NCBI GenBank assembly: GCA_018398765.1 | Contig: JAHBMJ010005483.1 | Span: forward strand, 58,046 to 122,045 | Length of the DNA stretch: 64,000 bases | Direction of reading: 5' to 3' | Source of the DNA: Chromera velia | Lineage: Eukaryota; Sar; Chromeraceae | In this document: in pieces, positions 9,364-23,200 of the stretch | Numbering within the stretch: the stretch's first letter is position 1 | Layout: each line of letters starts with the position of its first letter | Notes under the pieces: model-generated | The model's input: the letters and a program-made list of their open reading frames with translations, nothing else | Told to the model about the DNA's origin: nothing | Database searches by the model: none | Translations under genes and position numbers: made by a program

Positions 9364-12092
9364 TTAGTGTGCATAAGCGCAAAACTTTCTGACGGTGGCT
9401 TCGGCAATCTTCTCAATCCATTTTATCGTGGCGATGAGAGCTTTTCGGGGACAGAGTTCGCGCAGAAAGGCATCCAAGTCTCTCAAAGCATTTGACGGCA
9501 AGAATTGGCAAAGAATGCCAAGGCCACGACGTTTGGTGAGCCTCGAAAGCATCACATACCAAGCCACCCACACGCGGCCTGGTTTTGACCTTTGGATGGG
9601 CAGGAGATCCAAAATTGGCGCATCGAGAGACGCTCTTTGTTCCTTGTAGTGAGTAAAACTGTAGAGGGGCACAACGTACAAGCCTCCGCGGGAGAAATAG
9701 ATTTTGCCGTCTGAATATGCCTTTCGTTTGACAGGGTAGGCTTTCTCATCATAAAAAACTGGCAGGGTGACCTGAACCAGTTTTCTGCGATTTGTTGTGC
9801 CTGGATTCGCAGATGGTGCCTGAGACCGTGTCGCTTGAGAGGTATCGGTTGAAGAAGCAGAACGCGTTGAGGTAGGGGTCGGATCTGATCTGTACTTAGC
9901 GGGGAGTTGATCCGCAATCGACAAAGGAACATGAGAGCGCACATGAACACCTGCGAGGGGCGCTTTACAAAACTTTGCTTTCACGCGAATTCCTGCATTC
10001 AGGTAAGAAGAGGATATGATTCAATTTATTGATCTTATGCATCTGTTTCAAAATTTTGACAGTGAGTTCCTGTTTTCGAATTAAGTGGTGTTTTCACGTA
10101 CGGTGTTTGTACTTTGAAAACAATGCTGAAATTCAAATGGGCCTGTTGTTATGCATGCAGGCGCTTCACTTTGACTCGAAGGATGATCGACGTGTATCAA
10201 AAAATTGCAAAACTTAGAACATAAAAAGCTGTATGAAGTCGATTCTTCATTGAAGGAACAAAAGACATACACACGTATACAGAGCGGACCTAAAATTGTG
10301 GTCTCCACTGGCTTTGTATCAAGATCTTGCTCGGAGGGGAAGATGTTAACGATGTTACCTTTCTGGCCGTTGGTGACAGCAAGTGGCGCTGACTGGTTGT
10401 AGCAGATCATGCAGCGCATTCCAATGAAGTACAGACCGATGCCTGGGAAGCCATGGTGGTGGGTCTCACTCTCGCGGAGAAGCAGTGCGATCTCAGCCGT
10501 TGTGAAGGGTCGCCCAGTACGACGGACCCGGGCGGTGGAAATGTACACCACCGCACCGAGTTCTGCAACGTGTTTGAGCGCAAGCTGAAGTGTCACGGCC
10601 AAGCGGACGTCGTTGGACTGCATGATGACAGGAGCAGTCTTGAACAACGCTGCCTGTTCTTCATCCATCCGATCGAAAAAATTATTGTCCAGAATGAAAG
10701 ACTAGAGAAGGGTGATATCAGCCCGTGTCATCTCGCCGTCGTGCAGCCGCTTCAACAATGCAGAGAAAACAGGATCGCCAAGAGCACGCATGTTTTCCTT
10801 CAGGATGACTGCGTGATGGATCTGGCGGTTAAAAATTTTGAAGCCAGTTTCTAAATGGGCGCGGGCGCGTGTGCCTCCAGGACGGTTTTCTTTGAGCACG
10901 TCCTAGGAGCACGTCAGGGCTCTTCAGTGAGCGGGCGTACAGGGGTGTCTTAAGGACAGCTGGCAGCTGGAAAAAGTCTCCAACCAACACCACACGTATG
11001 CCCCCAAACACTCGTGTGTTCCCCTTACCCATCATCATCCGATTGGAGCAAAGCCCGAGGGACTCAAGCCCAAGCATTGACAACTCGTCAAGGAACAACA
11101 GCTTCACATTCGCCATATCTTCCTCAAGCTGCTTCTTTCGCCTTCGAACTTGTCCGAGCGTCGCATCGTTTTGGTGGTATTCGTGGAAAAGAGAGGCAGT
11201 GCTGCGCCCCTCCACAGCGATACTTGCAATTCCAGTCGGTGCTGATGTGCGACACAAGTAGGCGAGGCTGAGGCTCTTGAGGACGTCCAAGACAGTGTGA
11301 ATGACTTCGGATTTCCCGGTCCCTCCCTCAGCTCCAATGAATGCCCAAATGCCATCCAGCTCTGCAAGAAGGGAGCATAAAGCACAAAAAACTCGGGTGT
11401 TAGAGATATGTACGATCTGTTAAGAGTGAGAGGGACCGTTTAAGGTTTGCACGGCGATGGATAATACAGTAGCGTCTTGATGCCTGTTGTAGTAAACACA
11501 GCTTAGATGACGTATGGTGCAGATGCGAGTGTAAGAGACTTGTAAAGAAAGAAAAACAGGGTCCTGAGCTGATCTTACACATTGTTGTTACAAGTTTTTG
11601 AAAGCTGTCTGAATGATATAGAACGTTTTGATGCCGACGTGTGAAAGGCTCTAAAGGAAGCCAAAGATGATGCACAAGAAGACCGAAGAAAACAGAAACG
11701 GTATGTAAACACGAAAACTGACCTTCGTCATCTGCACTGAGAAGGCCTTCAAAGCAGATGCGAACGGCAAGACGTTGGAGATCGTTCAGCTTCGTTGTGT
11801 GCTTGTCGATCTCGTCTTCAATCAATTTCTTCAGAAAGTCTTTGTCGAAGACAGGATGCTGTGGCTGAGCGTTTGGATGTGCGGCGCTGCTCCGGATGGA
11901 TGCAGTCTTGTCGGACCCTGTTCGAGGGGGTGGAGGTTGGGAAGAAGCCGAAGCGTCGGACGGTTGCTGTGACGCGTTGTTGTTATTCGCATGTTTGCAT
12001 GTCTTGACTTGAATGATTTGCGCGAGACGGGGCGGAGATGGATGACAAAAGGACAGGTTGGTATCTAGGGTTGGTATATTGTCAGCGTACAA
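9364..12092 (-). pseudogene. PIF1-type DNA helicase gene, decayed
   Basis: PIF1 helicases unwind DNA 5' to 3' using ATP. Exon 1 (about 12092-11723) has an Asn/Gln/Pro-rich start, then KLNDLQRLAVRICFEGLLSADDE. It splices in phase to 11361, giving ELDGIWAFIGAEGGTGKSEV (Walker A). Next come LLFLDELSMLG (Walker B), VVLVGDFFQLPAV (motif III) and VTNGQKGNIVNI. The last segment, 9984-9364, has THYKEQRASLD (motif V-like) and WYVMLSRL (motif VI-like). Two lesions break it: a 13-bp insertion at 10894-10906 that shifts frame, and an in-frame TAG at 10702-10704. The join between about 10309 and 9984 does not close in phase. Such helicases occur as host genes and inside Helitrons; I see no Helitron Rep domain or ends here. 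Confidence 0.8.
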
Positions 12093-13238
12093 ATCTTGGA
12101 GCTGTGGTGTGGGTTTATGTATACCGCCTTGTTTTTCCGCTTTGTGCAGTAATCTGGTATATGGATTCGATCATCTACAGCTGGCATCTCTCGTATGCAG
12201 TGCTACCACATATGTACATATATATATATATATATATGCACATGCACGCATGCATTTGGTTTGTATCAATTGTGAATTAAATTGAGAGTGAGCTCCTCGG
12301 AGGGCAAGTCAGCAAGCGGACTCGATCATATAATTAAGTGGCCCTAAGTAGTTCTGGTTCTTGAAAAAGTTATATAACCGCGTTAATTAATTATACACCG
12401 CGGCGCGAGTACGTACATATATTTGGCTGCTGATGCGGTGGCGGTCGAGGCACTAACAGTGCGGTGCGGGAGTGGCTGTAACATAGTATAGGTGTGTCTC
12501 GAAATGCGTGACGGATCTTGGATCAAAAGTCGGACAGATCCGTCCCCCAAGACCCAGGTGCCGACCCGTACCAGACCTAGACAAGAACCGAGGCCCTGGG
12601 CCCCGGCATATAGCTGCATGAGAGGGCACTTATGAATGAGGGTGAGAACAAAGTTAATTTCGCTTTCCGGGCCATTCGCACGGAGTGCGTCAGATGGCAA
12701 GAGGATGGAAGACTGGCTGGTCACTGAAATTTTACGTTGTTTCAGTGCGCGCGGCGCCGCCACTCGAGCGCGCGCGTCGATCGCGCGGCCGGATGCATGC
12801 GCGCCGCCACTTTGTGCACTTTCCGGGGGCACTTAATTGAACTTTCTCGTCTCTTTTTCGGAATTTCAAACGTGGAAGTTTTTTCCTGCCGCAATTAAGA
12901 GAGAAAGAAAAGAGACGACACTTTTGTTCGAGTCGCTTAGCATCCGACCCACAGTGTATGGAAAGGTTGGCCTAACTGGTGGGAGATCACGAGGTGCGTC
13001 TGTTCCCAAGTGTCTGATTTTTCCGTTATTGTAACTTATGAATCAGCAGCAGGTCGTCACAACAAACTTTCAATTCTTTGTTGGGGTCATGGGTCGGTTT
13101 GTTTCTCTTGTTTGTCGGTTCAGTAGGGAGGGAATCCAACCTTCAGAGTGAGTGAGTGCCCCTTCTCCTCACTGCCTTCCCTTTGGTCTCTTCTCTTGAG
13201 GCATTCGAGACAAAGAGAAGGAAACCCAGAGAACGAAG
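12093..13238. promoter_or_regulatory. Divergent intergenic region between helicase remnant and giant polymerase
   Basis: It should hold the promoter and 5' leader of the polymerase gene. A CpG-rich patch lies at about 12745-12815, with repeated GCGCGCCGCCAC-like blocks. Just after it sits a perfect 11-bp inverted repeat, TCGTCTCTTTT at 12847-12857 and AAAAGAGACGA at 12908-12918. There is also a TA run at about 12216-12236. No TATA box or transcription start can be assigned from sequence alone. Confidence 0.4.
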
Positions 13239-14205
13239 ATGATGTCAGAAGAGAGCCCCCCCGGTGCAGTGGTCACTGCAAATGGAGTCCTCAACCTTGA
13301 CCATCAGCATGAGCAGGAGGAGGACCAGAGATCCACTTCTGCCGATGCGTTGGGGGGTGAAGAAGTAGCTCCCACAGGGTCTGTCACGCGGTTACTGGGG
13401 AAGGAGGGGGAACAGAAGGTTTCTCCCCGGGCTCTCATGCCTGCCGACCACCCAAACACCGCCACCACCAGCGCTTATGTGAACAACAACGAAAACGAAA
13501 ACGAGGGGAACGATCACGAGGACTCCTCCTCACCCTCCAGCAGCTCTTCTTCGTCTGAGTACCAGTCTTTCCCCGTCTCACCGGTGTCTGCAGAGGAGAT
13601 GAGGGAGGTGGAGGCGCGTTCCATCTCAGAATGGCACACGTGGCTGCTCGCAGAGAGGGAGTTGAGGAGGACTATCGAGGACATCACACCGTCAAGGGAA
13701 GAGCGCGCGAATAAGGAAACTTTTTTCAAAGAAATTGTCTTTCTTGTGCATGCTATTGATGAGAACGCGACTGTCAATATGGCAGGCTCCACTGCTTATG
13801 ATGTAGACGCCCAGACTTCCGATCTGGATATTGTCATTGAGACCTCAGCAGGGCCTTCGTCAGATGCTGAGCGCTCCCTCGGTCTTTTGAAGCATCTTTT
13901 GAAAGACATTTCAGAGAAGAAAGAGGGGGACCCGGAAAGTCTGTTTAAGGACTCCATTCCGGTTCTTGTTGAGTCTGCTCGGGTACCGATTCTTTCCATC
14001 AAGTGTCCGACTTACAAGGTGGTGTTGGACATTTCGTGCAATACCGCCAATTCACTCAAGCATAAGCAGTTCTTTAACAGTCTGCTGAAGCGCAAACCGT
14101 CCTTGAAGTTCCTGATGCGCCTGATGAAGCATTGGGTGAGGGTGAGGAGACTCCCAGCCATGAAAGACGGCGGCCTTCCTTCTATCTGCTGGATGCTCCT
14201 CGCAG

Positions 14206-14241
<36 letters not shown>

Positions 14242-17200
14242 TTTGTGTCTGCCTCCTTCCCTTTCTGTTTGTTTGTTTGTTCTCCTTGTTTTGCTCCGGT
14301 CATTCATTCCTCGCCTCCGAGCGTCCTGATTTCTTTCTTCTCGTGTCATCTTTTGGCGTCTCTGTTTTTTTTTTCACCCCCTCCTCCCTCTGCTCCTGTA
14401 ATCAAGTCCTCGATGGAGTGCCCTGATGGTCTTTCTGCTTTTTCCCCCCAGAATCTTACGTATAAGGTCTCTTTTTTGTGTGTGCTGTCGTCTCTCTCTT
14501 GCAGCTTGTTTTTGCTATCCCGTCAACAGGGACGGTCTGAGGGCACCCCTGACGTCTGCCGAGGCTGAAGCTGCAGAGGCGGCTTTTGTTAGTGGAGACA
14601 GAGACGGGGGTGATGCCTTTCTAGAAGGCGAAGAGACGGGGACAGATGAGGGGGGGCAGTATCCATCGGAACGGTGTGCTCCGCTTTTTCAGTCGTTGAT
14701 GCTCTTTTTTTGCCGTCTCTGTTCGAGAGAAAAGTTGACCCGTACGATCGGCATCCGCACGGGGTCTGTGCCAAAGCGGCCAGAGGATGTGCTCGACCGC
14801 ATTTTGTCCCCCGTTTTTCATGGGGGTGTGTGGGATGAGATGGTGACTCTAGAGGATCCCTCTCAGAACAGAATTGCCCCTGGCGACATTCCCAACGATT
14901 TGGCTGCCAAAGTTTCGTCTGCTACGTGGCTGGTCTATCAGTGGGAGCTCAAGCGGGCCCGTAATTTGTTGTGTCAACAGGTGGGTGGTGGGCTTTTGAA
15001 GAAAGTGTAGCTCTGCTTTCTGTCTTTTTTAGATACCTTCCTGAAGAGCTGTCTGAGACCAGCGTTGTAGAAAAGAGATTCCTCCAATGGACCCAATTGT
15101 GATGCCAAAAATTAAGTGGAGGGGATCGAGGGGAGGGATTCTTTCTTGTGCGGGGATTCCGTTTCCGTTGTTGGTGAGCATTAACGAAAGCAAGAGGAGC
15201 AATTTTGTCCTTTGGTTTATGTCATGTTGAAACAACTTTTTTCTTCTGCACATCATCGAGCCTCCCTCTGCACTTGTTCTTTCCTTTCCGATTTTCAAGA
15301 GGGAAAGAAAGAAACGGACAGAGACCACAGAGAAAAACAGTGAAGTGTTCTCCCCCCTATTTATTTCCTCTGCAGATCGCCCGAACGGCCGCCGCGTTGG
15401 AACGTACCTCTCCAGTCGGCGAGGGGGCCGGTGGAGCTTCCCGTTCTCGTTCTTCGCCGGATGCGGGTCCCTTTGTGGATCCAGGGGAGGAACGGGAAGG
15501 GGAGGAGGGACAGAGGGGGGAAGAGGAAGGCGAGCAGGGAGCAGCAAATGGCTGTTGCATTCCCTCGCCCTCCAGCTCCACCTCAGTTGACGCAGTTGGT
15601 AGTGCCGCTGTGACAGGATCGCCTCCGAGAGTGGGGGGGGGCCGCGCGACCTCTCCCGGGGACTTGGCCGGGGGTCCGGGTGCATCGTCTGACGACGAGA
15701 GAGAAAATGAGGGCGGGGCGGGACCCGGTGGCAAGATGGAGAGTGAGGGTGAGGGAGATGGTGATGGGAAGGACCCAGCTGTTGCGGAGACGGGCACAGG
15801 GACGGAAGAGGGGCTCCGCGTAGAGTCGGCAGAGACGGCAGCCGTCTCGTTGAAGGCAGGGGATGCGGAGGCAGAGGGTGTAGAGGGGGAAGACGGAGAG
15901 GGAGAGGGGGAAGGGGAGGGGAATAAGGGAGATTCATGCAGAAATGCGGAGGAGGAGGAAGGGCCGGAGAGTGTGAGTGTGAAGGGACCCAATCCTTCCG
16001 CCGCCTGTTCGGCCCCCCCTCGGTCTGCTGACTCAGTCTCTCCGCAGTCGTTTTTTTCTCTTCCACGGCGTTTGCAGTCGTTCGCAGCAAGAGTTGCTGC
16101 TCCTGTGTTTTCGTGTGCGCGTGGGGATGAGGCTCGTTACCTTCTGCCTCCCGATGTAACGGGCCTAGAAGAAAAAGACCGTTTCTGCACGGCCCTCTTA
16201 GAGGGGAGGCTTCATGTTGTTCGCATGGAAAAGATTTGCGCAGATTGGAGCACGTGGTGGTCCAAAGAATTCCTGTCTCGGCGGGACGTTAGGTCAGTCA
16301 GGCAGGCAGGCAGGAAGGAAGTCAATGAAGGCAGTCAATCCGAAAGCCAGTCTGGTGATCCGATAGTGGTAAGCAGGCAGGCAGGCAGGCATAAATTGGG
16401 GAGGAACGTATGGGAGCCATCCAGCACAAGTGGAGTTGAGAGGTGGTGAAAACAACAATTCAGTGTGTCAGGATGAGGCGACTCGACTGTCTGGTCGGTT
16501 GGTCGGTCAGTGACTGAGTTGTTCATCTTTTCGAGAGTGACAGGGAGAGACGTCAGGTTCTGTCTTTCTGTGTCTGACTCATTCTGCTCTCTCTGTTGAC
16601 GCATGTATGTGTATGTATACCTGTATGTGTGTGTATGTGCGTGTGTGTGTCAGGTCAATAATTCATGCTCGCGTGTTCACTCGCCCCGATGAGAGCTGGA
16701 GGGCAGTGGCTGCCGAGGCCTCAGCGAGTTCTCGGCGAAGGCGGGCTGACGCTCGCGAGGGTCATCGGAAGGGGAAGAAGAGAGAGAGACCGCATGGCGT
16801 CCATAGGGCCGCTGAGGAGTCTTCTTCCTCTTCCTCTTCCTCTTCTTCCTCCTCTGCAGTTGCGGATGAGGTTCAGGGAGCAGGGGGGGAAGGCTTGGCA
16901 GTTGAAGGAGGAGCAAAGGGGATAGAAGGCAGCGAGGGTCCACTCAAATCGGGTTTGCCCTCCGGAGCCGTTTCGGATGACGATGGGGAGGAAGGGGTGA
17001 TGTCTTTGTCTTCTGACGGTGAAGAAAATGAAGAGGGGGAGGCAGAGGAACAGAGGTTTGAGCTGCTGGAGGTGCCCCAGGTGGAGGAGGCACTTCTTTT
17101 CAACCCCTGCCAGTTCGTCTGCAGGGTAGTCACCGCAGGAGTCCGAGAGGTCAGCGGGCGATTTCCGTTGCTCGATGTGTTTTTTCTTTTGGGGGAAAGC

Positions 17201-20200
17201 AGGGGCAGCCGCTTGAGGCTAGAGAAACTCTTGTAAAAGGGAGATGGCAGGCAGTAAAAAAAAAGGAATCTTCTTGGATGCCGTTTCCTTTTCTGTTTCG
17301 TCTTTTCTCGTTCCTCCATGGCGTGAGTGTGTGTCCAGTTTCTCTGCTGCGTCTTCATGTCAAGTCGTACATTGTCGGCAGGTGAATCTTTTTTTCCTGT
17401 CTGTGGTGGTCTGCTTTTTCTTTGCAGTACGAACAGAAAGGTGATATGACTATGTGTTTTCTTCTCTTTGCTGCCCTGCTTTCTGCAGCGTCCGAGTGCC
17501 CGGGCGGTTGTTTTAGAGGCCTCTGAAATTTCGCGTTTTTTCGAATTAGAGCGGATAGCACAGGAAAGTCCCTGGTGGCATGAGCGGGCGAGACGAACAG
17601 GGAAGCCCATGAGAATGCCTCTGCAACCTCCGAAGTCAGCCTGTGCACTCTGCAAGGACAGAGGAATTCACACAGTTCCCGTGTTGAGTTCAACACAGCT
17701 TCTGGAGATGCAGACGGAACAGTTGAATGAACAGCAGCATGCCGACCACCTTGCGGCTTCTTCTCATGAGATTCCGCATGCCAATTCTGCGACTGAGCTC
17801 GGCAGGGCTCCGTTGCATTTCTTTGAGGACGGCACGCACCCGCACGCACACGCACACGCACACCTGTACGCTGGTGCAGACGCAGCACAGACAGGGGGGG
17901 CAGAGTCTTACAACGGCCCGGGAGGGTCACTGCGCGATCCCCGCGCCCGGAGTTCCATGCTCCACCCACACCCCCATGTGGCCGGGCTTTCTGCCCCAGA
18001 AGGTGGTCAGCCCCCCCACGGCCACTTTATGGCCCCGGGGGGTGACGCGGTAGTGCTTCGAAGTGCCCAGGGAGCCTTGTCAGGAGGGAGAGGTTACGGA
18101 GTAGGCGTAGGGGAGCATTTCGGGGGCACAGGTGGGGGTGGTGTGCTGATCAATTCGCTCCGTCCCCGGGTTTTCGATTCGAATACCGGGGGGGCGTATG
18201 GGAATCCGGCTGCCCTGTATGGCCGTGGAAACGTCCAAGTGCCTGTCGGGGGGATGGACGGTCTGGCCATGGATTCCAATACCTCCGCCTCACAGCCCCC
18301 CCACGTTGACGAGCATGGAAATCCTCTGAATGCCTCTTTGCCTCCCGCCCTGACAGGCAACTACGGGCAACCCTCTGCAAGCTTTCAGTTCTCCAGTGCT
18401 GCCCCGGCTTTCGTTCCTGCAGGGTCGTCTGCGCGCGCCGCTGACGCCTCAGGCGCCCCCCCCGCGTTCCCCGCGATCGCATCGACGTCGCCGTCTGCCT
18501 CTGTGAAAGAGGAGGCAGCAGGCACGGTGATCACAGCCGCCACATCCACAGGTGGACTGCCGTCCCAAGTAGCAACAGGGGCGGGGGGGTTGACGATGAC
18601 GACGGCAAGTGTCAAAGCGGGGGGGGGGGCAGTGGGAGCGTCTACCGAGGCTGAATCGGAGTTTTCCGGTGAGGCGCCACCTCTCCCCGATGCTGCGTTT
18701 GACCCCGGACAGCAGAATTCTGCGCACATTCCGAGCGCAAAGGGTCAGGGGGGAGGAGGGGCTCTAGGGGCATCCCCGGGGTCCTCCGGTCACCGATCGG
18801 GACGTCGGGGTAAGCATGGGGGGGGCACAGGAGGGGGGGGTGCGAGTGACTCCCCCGTCTCCCACTCCCTTCCTCCTGAGAGAGGCCAAGCACAAGGAGG
18901 AGACGGTGCAGTTAGAGGTATGTCCGAGCCTCAAAGCCAGGGAGGGTCCGTCAGGGGTGACGGCAGAAGGGGAGGGGAGGAGGAGGGGGGGCACGGAAGC
19001 TCTCCCCCCTCAGGTAACAACACACACACAAGTCAGTTTCAACCCTGGCAAGTCACTTCTGGCTATACGGGTGTGCTCCCACAGCAGAAAGGGGGTCACA
19101 GAGGGGGGGACATGGGGCGGGGCGGCATGGGCCGTCCAGCTTCTCTCCCGGGGGGTGGGGGGCGTGCATCGGACGTCTACGTTGCTGTATCGCCTGTGAG
19201 TGGTGCAGGAATGGGCGGTCGCCTCTCTGCCGGCTCTGGAGGTGGCCCTGCTGTCGAGCCGCCGTCTCCTGCTTCCACCGCTGCTGTTGCAGGGGCATCG
19301 GGGGTTGGACGGGGTCCCCCCCAGGGTCCTCAGAGGAGAGTTCAGCAGTCAGATGATCGCACATCAATGAACGAACTTGAGATGGCCGGAGGGGAGGGAG
19401 GGAGCCATGTAGGGCAGTATCGCAACCCCCAGGGCATTCCGCAGCCCCCTCCGCCCCCTGCAAACCCTTTTGCGACGTCGGCATGGCAGCAGCAGCAGCA
19501 GCAGCAGAGACTCCCTGGGGCAAGTGCACAGCCACAGACGGCTTCTGGGCCCGGCAGGCAGTTTTCTCCTCCGTCTGGTCCACAGGATTCTTCGGCTGGT
19601 GCCAATGCGGCAAATTCCGTTGCTCTCCAGGCCTCTGGTGGGTTCAGTCCGGAGGTGATGTCAAAGGGAGGGAACCTGATGGGGACAGCAGGGGGCTTTC
19701 ATCCTCCTCAGGGAGCTCCTCCTGTGCATGGGGGACGTTCTAGTCCTGGTAGCGAGTCGCCGTCTCCCTCTGCAGCAGGAACGGGTTTTGGCGGCATGGA
19801 TGGAGGGGGAGGTGGGCAGCAGTCTGCTGCTACGGGGGGCGGGGGTGCACCCACACTTCACCAGCTGCCTGTTGCTCAATCACAGCAACAGGGGGCAGTT
19901 CCCCCCCGTATGCCCAACGCGGCGGCGGCGTTGCCTGGGGGTCCCTTGGCCCCTCTTGGCTCCGTGCGCCCGCCCTCTGCGGGGGGATCGGATGTGCCCC
20001 CTGCTGGACCGGGAGCGAACCAGCAGCCTCAGCCTGGGGCCTTCAATGGATCGAGGGGGAGCCTGGGGCCTGGGCTTGGGGGGGCGGGGGCTCTGGCGGG
20101 ATTTGACGGCAGGGCTCCTTCTCCGTTCATGGCAATGCCCTATCCCCAAATGGCCGCTGCAGCGGGAGCTCAGACAGGAGCACCGAACCCGGCTGCATTG

Positions 20201-23200
20201 ATGAGTACCCTCGCAAGCATGCTACCACCTTTCAATCCTGTCCGCCCCTCTCACTCACCACCCTCCATGGGAGGAGGCCAGCAGCCGGGGTCTGGGGCGC
20301 CACAGTCGCAACAACCCAGTCAGCAGCAGCCGCCGCTGCCTCAGGTTTCTTCTGCTGGTGGGGTAACTCCCTCTCCCACCGGTGTGGCCCCATTCGATTC
20401 GCAGCAGACGATGAACTTCTGGCGAGCCTACCAGCAGACCATGATGCAGAATTTGCAGCAGTCTCAGCAGCAACAGCAGGCCGTGGATCCAACCCACGGG
20501 GTAAAGGACTATCTACAGCTGCAGTCCCCTCAAGCACTGCAGGCTGCCATGGCCAGCCTTCCCTCTCCCGCCCTGGCGACTGCAGGTCTAGGCCAACGAT
20601 TCCTCCCGACCATCTACCCCTTCAGCTGGGCCCCCCAACAGCAGCAGCTTCCGGGGGGGCAGCAGAGGGGAACAGGTAGTTCCCCTGCAGATAGGGGGGA
20701 ATCTGGGAGCGACCAGGTCCCTGTCATTCCTTCGGGTCTCGATCCTCAGCCGCAGCAACAACAGCAGCAACTGAATCAGATGATGCCCTCTTCCGGTATC
20801 CCCCCAAACGCCTCCCCTTCAGACATTTCGCCCCCCCATCCGTTCCCGCAGAGTGTCCCCCATCACCAACACCAACCCCCGCAGCAACAAACCCAACAAA
20901 CCGCTTCCCCTGCTGGAGCTCGGCAGCCTGATGGGCCACCCGGCAGCTCTCCCATGGACACTCCTCTCCTTCCCACACCTCCTCACCTTCAGCAGCAGCA
21001 GTCTCTGCAACAACTCTCGACATCACAGCAGCAACAGCAACAGCCGATGCCGCCGCCGCAACAAAAGGGACGAAAGGGTCCTCAGGGGGAGCAGCAAAAG
21101 GAGAGGGATGGGGGCGGCAGAGAGAGAGAGAGGGAGAGGGAGAGGGGGGGAGGCCAGCAGAACGAACCCCACGAAGGGGGTACCCCCAGGGCTCAGCAGA
21201 AGATGCAGAGCAGCGGAGGACAGAGGCCGGTCATCCATCAAGTGCCCTCCGATCATCAGATGCAGCAGCAGGGCAGCAGCAGCCGGGGCGCTTCAGGCTC
21301 TGGAGCTCGCAGTGGGCATTCTGAGGGGCCCAAGCGAGCGCAGCAACAGGAGGGATGGGGGAAGCAAGGACGGAGGGGGGACAGGGACAAATCGCACATG
21401 CCGGGGCCTGGGCCCGACCACCAGCAGAAGGGCCCCGGCTCGATGCCGCTGCAAGAGGACAGAAAGCAAATGAGGGGGCAACAACCAGACGTCCACCCCC
21501 CCCCTCCGGCATCCCTCCCGCCCATGCAGTCTCAAGGAGATCGCGATGCGCCATCCCCTCCCGGCGGGCCGCAGCAGCAGCAGCAGCCGTACCACCACCA
21601 CCCGGGGGGCGGTCCGCATGTCTCTCTTCCTCCACGGGGGAATGCAGCAGACGAAAGAGAGAGAGGTCTCGGTCCCCACTATGGGGGGGAGGAACAGCGA
21701 GGCGACCAGCAGCGTCGCATGCCTGCTGGAGACAGGGAGGATCTGAAGGGCCCCCCCAATTCCTCACGTCGATGGGCCGATTACTCCCCCGACGGCGAGG
21801 GGGGTGACAGGGAGGCCCCCTCCTTCTCTTCTTCCCTCCCGCCCCCCCACCCGAACCCTAGCCAGAATCCAAATGCGCCGCAGAGGGAGAGAGAAAGATA
21901 CCCCCAAGGCCCCCCGGGCCCGGGGGGGCGCCGTGATGATCTGAGAGGATCACCCTCTGACGGCAGAGACGGGGACAGAGAGAGAGAGAGGGAGCTGGGC
22001 AGACGGGGCAGTCCCCCCCTTCCTGTATGGGAAAGGGAAAGGGACCGAGAGGATGACGACGACAGTCACGGTCCGATGTCTCAACAGCCCATGCCGATGG
22101 ATAGAGAGAGGGATCGGGAGAGGCGCATGATGGATGAAAGAGACAGAGAGAGAGACAGGGGGGATCGAGGGGACATCAGAGAGAGGGGGGGTCCTCAAGG
22201 AGACAGAGACAGAGACAGAGGGCGCCACGATCCCCGTCGGAGTCCGTCTGAAAGGCCGGGGCCGGGTTTTATGGATGGAGGTGGATGGCCCCCATTGGGG
22301 GGCGACAGGGGTGACGTTCGGGATCGGGGGAGAGACCCAGAGCGGGACAGAGACAGGGGGGAAGGCTTTGGGGGTCCTGGCTCTATGGGTGGTCCGCCCA
22401 TGGATTGGAAGCCAAGGGACAGGGAAAGAGAAAGGGGGGAAATGGAGAGGCCTTATTCCGACTTTCCGGGGCCTCGACCTCATCCGCATCCTGGTGACCT
22501 CGACAGAGAGTATGCACAGGCTTGGCAGAGCGGACAACCTCAGAGATCCCCCCCCCCCGGTAGCGGAGGACCCGGGCCCTCAGGTGGAGGTTTCAGGGAC
22601 GCCCCCGATGACAGGGACTACGACGGTGGGCCTGGGGGGCATCCCTACCGAGACGGCAGAGACAGGGGCGATAGGGAGATGATGGACAGAGACAGAGATC
22701 GGCACAGAGACAGGGAGATGGACAGAGAAAGAGAAAGAGACAGAGAGAGGGACCGATTCCGTGACAGTCGGGGAGGGGATCGCGACTTCCCCCCCCGAGA
22801 CTCGCGAGATCTTCGAGATCGAGAGAGGGAGAGAGAGGAGTGGGATGATGGACCTCCTCACTTCATGCATGGGGGGGGAGGAGGAAGAGACAGTAGAGAC
22901 AGGGGGCCGGACCGTGAACGAGACAGAGACCCCCGAGACGGCCCCCCCTCCCGGGGTTTCGTTCCCTCCCACTCGGACTACATGGATCCCCGTGATCGGG
23001 GGGACAGAGACAGCAGGGGAGAGAGGGGGGGTCCCCCGATGTCGGGGTCTCGTGGTGACAGCAGAAGAGGAGACGGGGGCAGGGACATGCCCCCTCCCCC
23101 CATGCAATCTATGCAGCTCAGAGAAAGGGAAAGGGGGGAAAGGGACGGACGTGGAGGTCCCCCCGACCGTGAAAGAGAAGGCAGAGACGGGGGCAGGCGT

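Noticed and set aside
17428-17440. A 13-nt micro-exon (TACGAACAGAAAG) between polymerase exons 4 and 5
   Set aside because: It has good splice signals, but its length breaks phase with the flanking exons, while direct joining 17149 to 17489 is in phase.
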